A DNA stretch of 61,456 bases, from the NCBI RefSeq assembly GCF_003148625.1, contig NZ_QGGO01000033.1, positions 1 to 61,456 of the forward strand. The letters are read 5' to 3'. Below, one piece after another: positions 27,056-35,662 of the stretch. The position numbers and the translations under genes are program-made. The notes under the pieces were generated by a model. The model worked only from the letters and a program-made list of their open reading frames with translations. It made no database searches and was not told the origin of the DNA. Within the stretch, counting starts at the first letter, position 1, and every line of letters starts with the position of its first letter. This DNA is from Arcicella aurantiaca (GTDB lineage Bacteria; Bacteroidota; Bacteroidia; Cytophagales; Spirosomataceae).

Positions 27056-27453
27056 TTAGAGAATAATTTATTCGTCTAACGCTGTCAGGGTTTGAACCTG
27101 ACAGCGTTTAAACAGGAATCATAGGATTTAAAAGTATTAGTTTATGTTGGAATAGCTTGATTAATAGTGAGTTCCAACACTAATGCCTAACACCTAAATT
27201 CCAACCCCTACTTATAATCGTAATTTTTTACACCAAAATACGTTATTCAAAAATAAGTAACACTATGATTTTCAGAAGGGTATTTTAATTATAGAGAATG
27301 ATATAACTTACTGGAATAAGAACTTCCCGAAAGTTCTAAAACTTTCGGGAAGTTGAGCAGAATTACTAAATTTTACTCCTAATAAGTAATATTGCAATCT
27401 ATTAACTCTATGAAATTATATTCGTTACAAAAGCCGTCAATCAAAATTTTAAC
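27056..27453. repeat. 398-bp gene-free spacer with two perfect hairpins
   Basis: 27078-27089 pairs with 27097-27108 (AACGCTGTCAGG arms), and 27321-27334 pairs with 27341-27354 (AACTTCCCGAAAGT arms). Neither has a T-run, so they look like dispersed inverted-repeat elements rather than terminators, though the first may serve the LOG gene. The rest is AT-rich leader for the OmpA gene, with no gene seen. Confidence 0.7.
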
Positions 27454-29100
27454 ATGAAATCCACTTTTCCTTTCGTTTGCACAGCTCTTCTTTTTGCTCA
27501 AAGTACCGCACTTTTTGCTCAAAACAAGCCCGAAAGTATCGGTTCTGCCGTCAATACTGAATATTCTGAATTAAACCCTGTGATGTCTCCCGATGGGAAA
27601 ACGCTTTATTTTGGGCGAAAAAATCACCCCCAAAACAAGTTCGGAATGGCAGGAACAGAGCAAATTGCTGGTTCGCAAGATATTTGGTATTCCGAAAGCC
27701 TTATGGGTGCGTGGACGACCTCAAGACGTATGTCTGAAGCCCTCAATCGTGACCAATACAACACCATTTACAGCGTTTCGCCCGATGGTCAAACGATTTT
27801 GGTAAAAGGTGCTTACGTAAACGGACAATATGAAACTCGTGGATTTTCGATTTCTAAAAAAACGGCTTCGGGTTGGGAAATTCCTAAGAAATTAGACATT
27901 CCTAAATACGAAAAAATGAGTCGTGGGAAAAATGAGTACGGTTATCTTTCAAATGATGGCAAAGTGCTTTTGATGGCTTTTTCAGAAAAGAAAAACTCCG
28001 ATGAAGACGATATTTATGCCTCATTTTTAGAAAAAGACGGCACTTGGTCTGAACCCATGAATTTGGGGGACGATGTAAATACGGATTTTACAGAAACAAC
28101 GCCATTCTTAGCTGCCGATGGCAAAACACTCTATTTTTCAAGTAACCGTGAAGGTGGAAAAGGTAGTAACGATATTTGGGTTTGTAAAAGAAAGGACGAA
28201 ACTTGGATTAATTGGACAGAACCTACCAATTTAGGCGAACCCATCAATACCGACCAATATGATGCCTATTACACCATTTCGGCGGCGGGCGACTATGCCT
28301 ATTTCATTTCAAGCAATAATTCGCTTGGGAAAAAAGACATTTTCCGCTTGAAATTAGACCAGCCAAAAGCCGTTGAAGTTCCCGCAAGTACAACTTCGCC
28401 AATGGCAGGAGGGGACAAAAAGCCAAGCGATACGAAACCAACGAAAACCGAAACAACAAAATCTGACCCTGTGGTTTTAGTTTCTGGAAAAGTAATTGAT
28501 GCCAAAACAGGAAAAGTCCCTGTTAATACCAAAATTATTTATGAAGATTTGACCAATGGAAAAGAGTTAGGCGTTGCCACACCCGACCCAATTACGGGTA
28601 TTTACAAAATCGTTTTGCCTTATGGTAAAAACTACGGAATTACGACCAAAATTGAAGGCTACGTTGGAACATCTCAAAATATAGATTTAACAAAATTAAA
28701 TGGTAAATATCTTGAAATTGAAGGAAAAGATATGACCGTTAAACCTGTTGAAGTAGGTGTAAAAGTGGAGATGAACAATATTTTCTTTGAATTCGGTAAA
28801 GCAGCACTCAAACCAGAATCATATCCAGAGCTAAACCGTATTGCAGAGTTTTTCAAAGCCAATAAGAAAATCGTTTCGGAAATTAGTGGACACACCGATA
28901 ATGTAGGTTCAGACGAAATAAACAACAAACTCTCACAAGAACGTGCCGATGTTGTACGTAACTACTTACTCACACAAGGTGTACCAACTGAACGAATTTC
29001 GGCAAAAGGTTATGGTAAAACTCGTCCGAAAGTGAATAACGATACGCCAGAGAATCAAGCTATTAACCGACGTGTTGAGTTTGAAATTTTGAAGAATTAA
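27454..29100 (+). CDS. OmpA-family envelope protein with PD40 propeller
   Basis: 548 residues with a signal peptide (~1-22). Residues ~35-305 contain about five PD40/WD40-like beta-propeller blades (MSPDGKTLYFG, VSPDGQTILVKG, LAADGKTLYFSSNREGG and others). A Pro/Thr/Lys-rich linker (~310-345) and a carboxypeptidase-regulatory-like domain (~347-430) follow. The OmpA peptidoglycan-binding domain closes the protein (~440-548: NIFFEFGKAALKPES, SGHTDNVGS, INRRVEFEI). It tethers the outer membrane to the cell wall. Similar proteins accompany type IX/gliding systems in this phylum; that link is inference here. Confidence 0.92.
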   Translation: MKSTFPFVCTALLFAQSTALFAQNKPESIGSAVNTEYSELNPVMSPDGKTLYFGRKNHPQNKFGMAGTEQIAGSQDIWYSESLMGAWTTSRRMSEALNRDQYNTIYSVSPDGQTILVKGAYVNGQYETRGFSISKKTASGWEIPKKLDIPKYEKMSRGKNEYGYLSNDGKVLLMAFSEKKNSDEDDIYASFLEKDGTWSEPMNLGDDVNTDFTETTPFLAADGKTLYFSSNREGGKGSNDIWVCKRKDETWINWTEPTNLGEPINTDQYDAYYTISAAGDYAYFISSNNSLGKKDIFRLKLDQPKAVEVPASTTSPMAGGDKKPSDTKPTKTETTKSDPVVLVSGKVIDAKTGKVPVNTKIIYEDLTNGKELGVATPDPITGIYKIVLPYGKNYGITTKIEGYVGTSQNIDLTKLNGKYLEIEGKDMTVKPVEVGVKVEMNNIFFEFGKAALKPESYPELNRIAEFFKANKKIVSEISGHTDNVGSDEINNKLSQERADVVRNYLLTQGVPTERISAKGYGKTRPKVNNDTPENQAINRRVEFEILKN

Positions 29101-29120
29101 TACTCTTATTATCCTTATTG

Positions 29121-29154
29121 AAAAAGTCTTCACGCTAAATGAAGGCTTTTTTTA
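29121..29154 (+). terminator. Terminator after OmpA/PD40 gene
   Basis: Imperfect stem AAAAGTCTTCA / TGAAGGCTTTT around CGCTAAA, followed by T's. Confidence 0.65.
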
Positions 29155-29184
29155 TTAATTTTATAATCAAAATAAAGACAAATT

Positions 29185-29820
29185 ATGAAGACATTTGAAA
29201 AATGGGAAACGGAGGACTTAATTGTATCATTTAACTTGGTAGAAAACCCTAAATCTGCTATTCTCAAAAGTTGGATTGATGTAAAAATACCTATATCTGA
29301 TACTGTCAAAATTGAATTAGATGAGATTAAAGAGGAATTACAAGATTCTTCAGAATTTTACAATGAAGAAGAACTAAAGTTATTTGTAATTAGTCGCTTA
29401 CTCAATCTAATTAAATTAAAAGGGCATAATTATAGAACATTTGCAGAGCGAACTATTAATGCAAAAATCGAAGGAATTGATATGCGTGGACGTGTAGAGT
29501 TAATCGTGGCAATGGGTATCCAAAAACCCAGAATTCCCTTCTTTTTCATTCATGAGTATAAACCTGAAATCAAGCAAAATAATGACCCACGTGGGCAATT
29601 ATTAGCCGCAATGCTCACTGCTCAAGAACTCAACAATCATCAATTCCCAATTTTAGGTTGCTATGTTATTGGTAAAAACTGGAGATTTGTTACCTTAGAA
29701 AATAAGGAATTCTCCGTCAGTAAGGCTTATGAATCAAGTCGAGACGATATTTTTCATATTTACATGATTTTAATGGAAGCTAAAGAACGTATAACCAAAC
29801 TGATAAAAGAAATTCAGTAA
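29185..29820 (+). CDS. PD-(D/E)XK-like hypothetical protein (copy 3)
   Basis: 211 residues. Core motifs parallel the protein at 18421: RGRVELIVAM (Glu105 replaces Asp), FFIHEYKPE (Glu124, Lys126), NNDPRGQLLAAMLTAQ, WRFVTLENKEFSVSKAYESS. The first acidic residue differs from copy 1, so catalysis may or may not be retained. It ends 4 bp before the YchJ-like gene and may be co-transcribed with it. Confidence 0.65.
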   Translation: MKTFEKWETEDLIVSFNLVENPKSAILKSWIDVKIPISDTVKIELDEIKEELQDSSEFYNEEELKLFVISRLLNLIKLKGHNYRTFAERTINAKIEGIDMRGRVELIVAMGIQKPRIPFFFIHEYKPEIKQNNDPRGQLLAAMLTAQELNNHQFPILGCYVIGKNWRFVTLENKEFSVSKAYESSRDDIFHIYMILMEAKERITKLIKEIQ

Positions 29821-29824
29821 ACCT

Positions 29825-30313
29825 ATGCAAAACCAATGCCCTTGCGGGTCAAACAATGCTTTTGAAGAATGTTGCCAGCTCATTATTGAAGGCAAAACGT
29901 CTGCCCCAACCGCCCAAGCCTTGATGCGTTCACGGTATTCGGCTTATGTTACGGTTGCGTCTCAATATTTGGTTGATAGCACTCATATCTCACAAAGAGC
30001 CAATTATGCTAAAACCGACATTGAAGCGTGGGCAAAAGAAAGTTCATGGCAAAAATTAGAAGTTCTTGCTTGCAAAAACGGATTAGAAAATGATGATTTG
30101 GGCGAAGTAGAATTTAAAGCCTATTATCGAGATAAAAAGAATATCCTCCAAATTCACCATGAGCAATCAGTTTTCAAAAAAGAGAACGGAACGTGGTTTT
30201 ATGTGAGTGGAAGGATTATCCCTCCGCCCAAAAGTGAAGCAATTTCTATCAACAGAAATGCTCCTTGTCCCTGCGGAAGTGGGAAGAAGTTTAAGAAATG
30301 TTGTGGGGGATAG
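29825..30313 (+). CDS. YchJ/UPF0225 family protein with two SEC-C motifs
   Basis: 162 residues. An N-terminal SEC-C zinc motif (CPCGSNNAFEECC) and a C-terminal one (CPCGSGKKFKKCCGG) bracket the YchJ domain (LMRSRYSAYVTVASQYLVDSTH). SEC-C motifs bind zinc; the function of the family is unknown. Confidence 0.9.
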   Translation: MQNQCPCGSNNAFEECCQLIIEGKTSAPTAQALMRSRYSAYVTVASQYLVDSTHISQRANYAKTDIEAWAKESSWQKLEVLACKNGLENDDLGEVEFKAYYRDKKNILQIHHEQSVFKKENGTWFYVSGRIIPPPKSEAISINRNAPCPCGSGKKFKKCCGG

Positions 30314-30372
30314 CTGTCTCAACGATTTACATATCATAAAGTAAAATTCCAATTTTTCTGTAATTTTACTTT

Positions 30373-30795
30373 ATGGCAAAAGATATTTATCACCAAATCG
30401 TTAAAGAAGCATTAGAGAAAGATGATTGGCTCATAACACATGACCCGTATTTATTAAATCGAAGCACTAAGAGTAAGCCTTACGAAATAGACTTGGGAGC
30501 AGAAAAAATCCTCATCGCTGAACGAGGAGTTGAACATATTGCAGTAGAAATTAAAAGTTTTTTAGGCTCTTCGGTAACTTATGATTTTCATGCAGCTTTT
30601 GGTCAATATGGTATTTATCGCTACTTTTTAGAAAACAAAGACCCAGAAAGAAAGCTATTCTTAGCAGTAACAGAGGAAATTTATCAAAGTTTTTTCAAAG
30701 ATATTGACATTGAAAACCTTTGTATTCACTTCAATATTAATCTCATTATTTTTGATTCAGAGCATAAAAACATTACACAATGGATAGAAAGATAA
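30373..30795 (+). CDS. xisH: XisH family protein (restriction-endonuclease fold)
   Basis: 140 residues. The XisH pattern is clear: MAKDIYHQIVKEALEKDDW, PYEIDLGAEKILIAERG and IAVEIKSFLGSS, with Asp40, Glu59 and Lys61 in PD-(D/E)XK spacing. XisH and XisI are known as controlling factors for excision of the fdxN element in heterocystous cyanobacteria. No XisF-type recombinase or nif gene is here, so the role is probably different. The coding end overlaps xisI by 16 nt. Confidence 0.92.
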   Translation: MAKDIYHQIVKEALEKDDWLITHDPYLLNRSTKSKPYEIDLGAEKILIAERGVEHIAVEIKSFLGSSVTYDFHAAFGQYGIYRYFLENKDPERKLFLAVTEEIYQSFFKDIDIENLCIHFNINLIIFDSEHKNITQWIER

Positions 30796-31118
30796 AGAAA
30801 TATCAGAAAATTTTAACCGATTTTTTAGTAGCTGAATCTATTTCCAAAGATTTGGGAACTATTGAATTGCAAGTAATTACTGATTTTAAAAACAACCATT
30901 TTCAATTAGTTGAAACAGGCTGGTTTGAGAAACGTTTTATCTATCAAGTCGTTTTTCATTTTGACATAAAACCCAATGGTAGAGTCTGGATTTTAGTTAA
31001 TAATACCGACACATTAGTTGCCGAGGAGTTAATCAAAAAAGGCATTCCTGCAACTGATATTGTATTGGGCTTTCACCCTGCCCATGCACGACAATATACA
31101 GGTTTTGCTGTGGCTTAG
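30780..31118 (+). CDS. xisI: XisI family protein
   Basis: 112 residues with the XisI signature: MDRKIKKYQKIL, DFKNNHFQLVETGWF, VFHFDIKPNGRVWILVNNTD, LVAEELIKKGIPATDIVLGFHPAHARQYTGFAVA. Translationally coupled to xisH by a 16-nt overlap, as is usual for the pair. Probably a binding partner of XisH. Confidence 0.93.
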   Translation: MDRKIKKYQKILTDFLVAESISKDLGTIELQVITDFKNNHFQLVETGWFEKRFIYQVVFHFDIKPNGRVWILVNNTDTLVAEELIKKGIPATDIVLGFHPAHARQYTGFAVA

Positions 31119-31193
31119 GTTTTGAATACAAAGCCATCAATGATACATTTTCTCTTCAACTAACTAATAATCAAACACTTGAATTCCTTACGC

Positions 31194-31946
31194 ATGATGT
31201 CTGGTGTGACACCAGCCACTGAAACAAAAAATATTTCTATGAAAGCTGATGTATATTCCGATACAAATCTTATTGGTACGACTAATTTACAAATAATAGA
31301 TGAAAGTATGGGATGTTTACAAGGAGTCTTTTTACCAACAGATTACTATTTTGAGCATATCCAAAAATTTGTTCGGAAATTCTGGAAGACTAATAAACCT
31401 CATTTTGATATTTGGAATTCTTTGAGAATCAATATTCAACTTGAAAACGGCTACTTTATATTTGCACAAGGTGGAGTTACTTTTGATGATTCCCCTAATT
31501 TTCCAAATGAACCTCTAAGAATTGATGTGAGTGGAGTAGATAGTCACGTAATTGAGGATTTTTTTAAAGTACTTCCACCAAAACCTTTTTTGCAAGAACC
31601 TTGGACAACAATTTCAATAGAACAAAAAATTGCTTTTGAAGATGAATTAAGGAAAGAAATAGGTTCAACATCAAATCAATCATCATTTTTTAATTTCTTT
31701 AAATCGAAGAAGCAAGACCATATTTTAATTGGATTTACAACTTCCGCACTTTGTAAATTCCAAAGCAATGATGATGTATTATTTGTTTCAAGAAATCCAA
31801 AAATAAAATCAAAGTTTGTAGTCGTCCATCTTACATGGAAAGGCAACAAAGAAAGTGGAACATTTCCCTCTATACGCTTTTACGAAAGCTTTGAACAGTT
31901 TATTAATCTAAGAATGAAAGTAGATATCGCAGATTGGGACGAATGA
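31194..31946 (+). CDS. Hypothetical protein, two-part, family not recognised
   Basis: About 250 residues from ATG 31194 (31197, a TTG at 31179 and an internal ATG at 31239 are alternatives). The N-terminal ~130 residues look mainly beta (DVYSDTNLIGTTNLQII, LENGYFIFAQGGVTFDDSPN). A Lys-rich linker (FFNFFKSKKQD) separates a second alpha/beta part (FTTSALCKF, VVVHLTWKGNKESGTFPSIRFYESFEQF). The C-terminal part is reminiscent of small immunity-like proteins of Bacteroidota, but this is a weak impression. It directly follows xisHI. Confidence 0.55.
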   Translation: MMSGVTPATETKNISMKADVYSDTNLIGTTNLQIIDESMGCLQGVFLPTDYYFEHIQKFVRKFWKTNKPHFDIWNSLRINIQLENGYFIFAQGGVTFDDSPNFPNEPLRIDVSGVDSHVIEDFFKVLPPKPFLQEPWTTISIEQKIAFEDELRKEIGSTSNQSSFFNFFKSKKQDHILIGFTTSALCKFQSNDDVLFVSRNPKIKSKFVVVHLTWKGNKESGTFPSIRFYESFEQFINLRMKVDIADWDE

Positions 31947-32033
31947 TTTGTCTGCTTTCAAGTAGTTAGAAACTTTTATAAATCCACAAACCTTTTCCCC
32001 AAAAAATCAGTTAATTTTACAGATATTTTTCTC

Positions 32034-32077
32034 GCCACGAATGGCTTTTGATTTTTAGGAATCAAGCGATTCGTGGC
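32034..32077. repeat. Imperfect palindrome upstream of mfd
   Basis: GCCACGAAT (32034-32042) and ATTCGTGGC (32069-32077), with inner partial pairing of CTT..GATT and AATCAAG. No T-run follows. Possible dispersed element or regulatory hairpin. Confidence 0.5.
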
Positions 32078-32148
32078 TATTGTTGTTTGTTAAGTTTGGG
32101 AATTTGCATTACTATAACCTAACAGCCAATCCCTAAAACCTTTTACAA

Positions 32149-35100
32149 ATGCTCGTTAAAGATTTCTTGACTCTCTACCGTGAAGACGGTTTCATAAAAA
32201 CGATTGCAGAACAGATAAAATCGCCGAATGAATACCCGAATGTACAAATAAAAGGCATTCTGGGCAGTTTAGACGCTGTTATTGCTTCGGCAGTTCATCT
32301 TATCAATCCTCAACAAACCCACATTTTTGTCCTTTCTGACCGTGAAGAAGCGGCTTATTTCATCAATGATTTACAGAATTTGGTAGGAGAGGAGTTCGTT
32401 CTTTCTTTCCCGATGTCTTACAAAAGGGCGTATCAGTATGAGGAGGTCGATAACGCCAACGTCCTCATGCGGGCGGAGGTTTTGAACAAACTCAACAATG
32501 CTCCTTCGGGTTTGTTATTGGTTACTTACCCCGAAGCTCTTTCTGAAAAAGTGATTAATCGTAGGTCTTTATCGAAGAATACTTTTACGATAAATGTCAA
32601 TGAAAAGTTAGATACTAATTTCTTGGGGGAAGTCTTGGCGAGTTACGATTTTGAAAAAACCGACTTTGTTTACGAGGCTGGTCAGTATTCAATTCGGGGT
32701 GGAATTGTGGACGTGTTTAGTTACGCCAACGATTTGCCTTATCGCATTGATTTGTTTGGAGATGAAGTTGAAAGTATCAGAACTTTCGACCCAGAATCTC
32801 AACTTTCGGTAGAATCTGTTTCAAGAATTAACATCATTCCCGATGTTCAAAATCGACTGATTCAAGAAACTCGTGAGCCGTTTTTGAGCTTTCTTCCAAA
32901 AGATGCTCGACTTTGGTTTAAGGACGTTGAATTGACCTTAGAAATCATCGAAAAATGTTTTGAGAAGGTAGAGGGCAACTTCCAAGAGATAATCGCTAAA
33001 AGTGGCGGAATTCAAGTAATTTCTGACCCTACGCAACTATTCGAGACTCGCAAAGGTTTCTTGAAATTGATTAAAGAGTTTGGGATTGTAGAATTTGGCA
33101 GGCGTTTTCATTTCAAATCTGAAAAAATCCTTTTGCAGGCTAAACTTCAACCCACTTTCAATAAGGATTTCAAACGTTTAGCAGATAATCTTCGTGAAAA
33201 TCAAGGGCTTCATTACACCAATGTCATCACCGCTGATTCTCCTAAACAGTTAGAACGACTTGCGACAATTTTTGACGAAATTGATAGAAATGTTCGTTTT
33301 CAAGCCTTGAATATTTCTTTGCGTGAAGGTTTTGTAGATGAACACATGAAATTGGTTTGTTATACCGACCATCAGATTTTCGACCGTTTTCATCGTTTCA
33401 GAGAAAAAAGCAAATATTCAAAATCGAAAGCCTTGACTTTGAAGGAATTACGAAGTTTACAAATTGGCGATTTCGTTACTCATGTCGATTACGGAATTGG
33501 TCGTTTTGCAGGACTTGACCGTGTATTGGTGGGAGAATCTGAACAAGAAGCCATTCGTTTGGTTTATCGAGACAATGACGTGTTAATGGTTTCGATTCAT
33601 TCTTTACATAAAATTGCTAAGTATTCGGGCAAGGAAGGAGGACCTCCAACAATGTCTAAATTGGGTTCGCAAGAATGGGATAATAAGAAATCTAAAGTCA
33701 AAAAGCAGGTTAAAGACATTGCCAAAGAATTGATTTCTCTTTACGCCAAACGTAGAATGGCTCCGGGTTTTGCTTTCTCGAAAGATAGTTTTATGCAAGT
33801 AGAATTAGAATCTTCTTTCTTGTACGAAGACACGCCCGACCAAGCAAAATCAACGGCAGACGTAAAAGCTGACATGGAAAAACCGCACCCAATGGACAGA
33901 TTGGTTTGTGGTGATGTGGGTTTTGGTAAAACTGAAGTTGCCATCAGAGCGGCCTTCAAAGCCGTTGCGGATTCTAAACAAGTGGCAATTTTAGTTCCTA
34001 CAACGGTTTTGGCGATGCAACATTACCGTACTTTCCGTGACCGTTTAGAGAATTTCCCTTGTCGGGTTGAATATATTAACCGTTTCAAATCAGACAAGCA
34101 GATTAAAGAAACGCTTAAAAGAGTTGCCGCAGGTGAAACTGATATTCTCATCGGAACGCACAGAATTGTCAATAAAGACGTTCAATTTAAGAATTTGGGC
34201 TTGATGATTATTGACGAAGAGCAAAAATTTGGCGTAAAAGTAAAAGACCGTTTGAAAGAAATGCGGGTAAATATTGATGCTTTGACTTTGACGGCTACGC
34301 CAATTCCAAGAACGTTACACTTTTCGTTGATGGGAGCGAGAGATTTGTCAATCATTGCTACGCCTCCGCCAAACCGTCAGCCAGTTACAACCGAACTACA
34401 AGTTTTTAGTGATACGCTCATTCGTGATGCGGTAAGCTATGAATTAAAGCGTGGAGGTCAAGTTTATTTTGTTCATAATCGGGTCAATGAATTAGAATCT
34501 ATTGCGAATATCATCCTCCGCATGGTTCCTGATGCTAAAGTTGGTATTGCTCACGGACAAATGGATGGTGATAGACTCGAAAAAGCAATGATGAATTTCA
34601 TTGAAGGACATTATGACGTTTTGGTTTCCACCAATATCATCGAAGCAGGACTTGATATTCCAAATGCCAATACCATTTTCATCAATCATGCCAATCACTT
34701 TGGACTTTCTGATTTACACCAAATGCGTGGTAGAGTAGGGCGTTCCAATAAAAAAGCTTTTTGCTATTTGTTAACTCCTGCACTTTCGTTGCTCACAAGT
34801 GATGCACGCAAGCGTTTGAGTGCTTTAGAAGAGTTTTCGGATTTGGGTGATGGCTTTAAAGTTGCCATGCGAGATTTGGATATTCGTGGTGCAGGAAATC
34901 TGTTGGGAGCTGAACAAAGTGGTTTCATTACCGATTTGGGTTATGAATTATACCATAAGATTTTAGATGAAGCCGTTCAAGAATTGAAAGAAAATGAATT
35001 CAGAGAATTGTTTGAAAAACAACTTTCAGAAGTGGTTGAAACGATAAAAGTAGATTGCCAAATTGAAACCGATTTAACTGTTCTCATTCCCGAAAAATAT

Positions 35101-35511
35101 GTAAGTAGTATTTCAGAAAGGTTATCGCTCTACACACAGTTAGACGATATGAAAAACGAAGAAGAATTGGTTAAATTTGAAAGAATGGTTAAAGACAGAT
35201 TTGGTCCTTTGCCTCCAGAAATGATAGATATTATCGAAATTGTGCGTGTACGATGGATAGCAGAAATGCTTGGAATGGAAAAAATATTGCTTAAAAACAA
35301 TAATCTGAAATGCTACTTCGTTTCATCAGAGAACGAAAAGTATTATAAATCAGCGACTTTTGGCAAGATTCTTGATTACGTAAAGGTGAATTCTCGCAAA
35401 AGTTCACTCAAGGAAGCAAAAGGGAAATTGATACTTATTTTTGAAAAAATTACGTCAATTGAAGAATTAAAAGGTATCTTGAGAGAAATTATCGGTAGAG
35501 AATCTAAGTAG
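32149..35511 (+). CDS. mfd: Transcription-repair coupling factor Mfd
   Basis: 1,120 residues, full length. A UvrB-homology region (~1-330) is followed by the RNA-polymerase interaction/CarD-like domain (LQIGDFVTHVDYGIGRFAG, ~440-460). The RecG-like translocase has Walker A GDVGFGKTE (~586) and DEEQ (~687), TATPIPRTLHFSLMG and the QMRGRVGRS motif. A TRCF C-terminal domain closes it. It removes stalled RNA polymerase from lesions and recruits UvrA. Monocistronic. Confidence 0.98.
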   Translation: MLVKDFLTLYREDGFIKTIAEQIKSPNEYPNVQIKGILGSLDAVIASAVHLINPQQTHIFVLSDREEAAYFINDLQNLVGEEFVLSFPMSYKRAYQYEEVDNANVLMRAEVLNKLNNAPSGLLLVTYPEALSEKVINRRSLSKNTFTINVNEKLDTNFLGEVLASYDFEKTDFVYEAGQYSIRGGIVDVFSYANDLPYRIDLFGDEVESIRTFDPESQLSVESVSRINIIPDVQNRLIQETREPFLSFLPKDARLWFKDVELTLEIIEKCFEKVEGNFQEIIAKSGGIQVISDPTQLFETRKGFLKLIKEFGIVEFGRRFHFKSEKILLQAKLQPTFNKDFKRLADNLRENQGLHYTNVITADSPKQLERLATIFDEIDRNVRFQALNISLREGFVDEHMKLVCYTDHQIFDRFHRFREKSKYSKSKALTLKELRSLQIGDFVTHVDYGIGRFAGLDRVLVGESEQEAIRLVYRDNDVLMVSIHSLHKIAKYSGKEGGPPTMSKLGSQEWDNKKSKVKKQVKDIAKELISLYAKRRMAPGFAFSKDSFMQVELESSFLYEDTPDQAKSTADVKADMEKPHPMDRLVCGDVGFGKTEVAIRAAFKAVADSKQVAILVPTTVLAMQHYRTFRDRLENFPCRVEYINRFKSDKQIKETLKRVAAGETDILIGTHRIVNKDVQFKNLGLMIIDEEQKFGVKVKDRLKEMRVNIDALTLTATPIPRTLHFSLMGARDLSIIATPPPNRQPVTTELQVFSDTLIRDAVSYELKRGGQVYFVHNRVNELESIANIILRMVPDAKVGIAHGQMDGDRLEKAMMNFIEGHYDVLVSTNIIEAGLDIPNANTIFINHANHFGLSDLHQMRGRVGRSNKKAFCYLLTPALSLLTSDARKRLSALEEFSDLGDGFKVAMRDLDIRGAGNLLGAEQSGFITDLGYELYHKILDEAVQELKENEFRELFEKQLSEVVETIKVDCQIETDLTVLIPEKYVSSISERLSLYTQLDDMKNEEELVKFERMVKDRFGPLPPEMIDIIEIVRVRWIAEMLGMEKILLKNNNLKCYFVSSENEKYYKSATFGKILDYVKVNSRKSSLKEAKGKLILIFEKITSIEELKGILREIIGRESK

Positions 35512-35662
35512 AAATGGCATTTAAGCCAAACTTCTCAGCCATTCCCGCCAGATATTACGCTGATTATCTTAACTTTGTAGTCCTTTTTCACGATTTTTAA
35601 ATCGTTTTGAAGCAGAATTTAAAATCATTTAGTTTATATCAGACAATCAAATTAATCAACAG

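Noticed and set aside
27321-27354. Terminator for the LOG gene
   Set aside because: Perfect stem but ~270 bp from the gene and without a T-run; treated as a dispersed hairpin.
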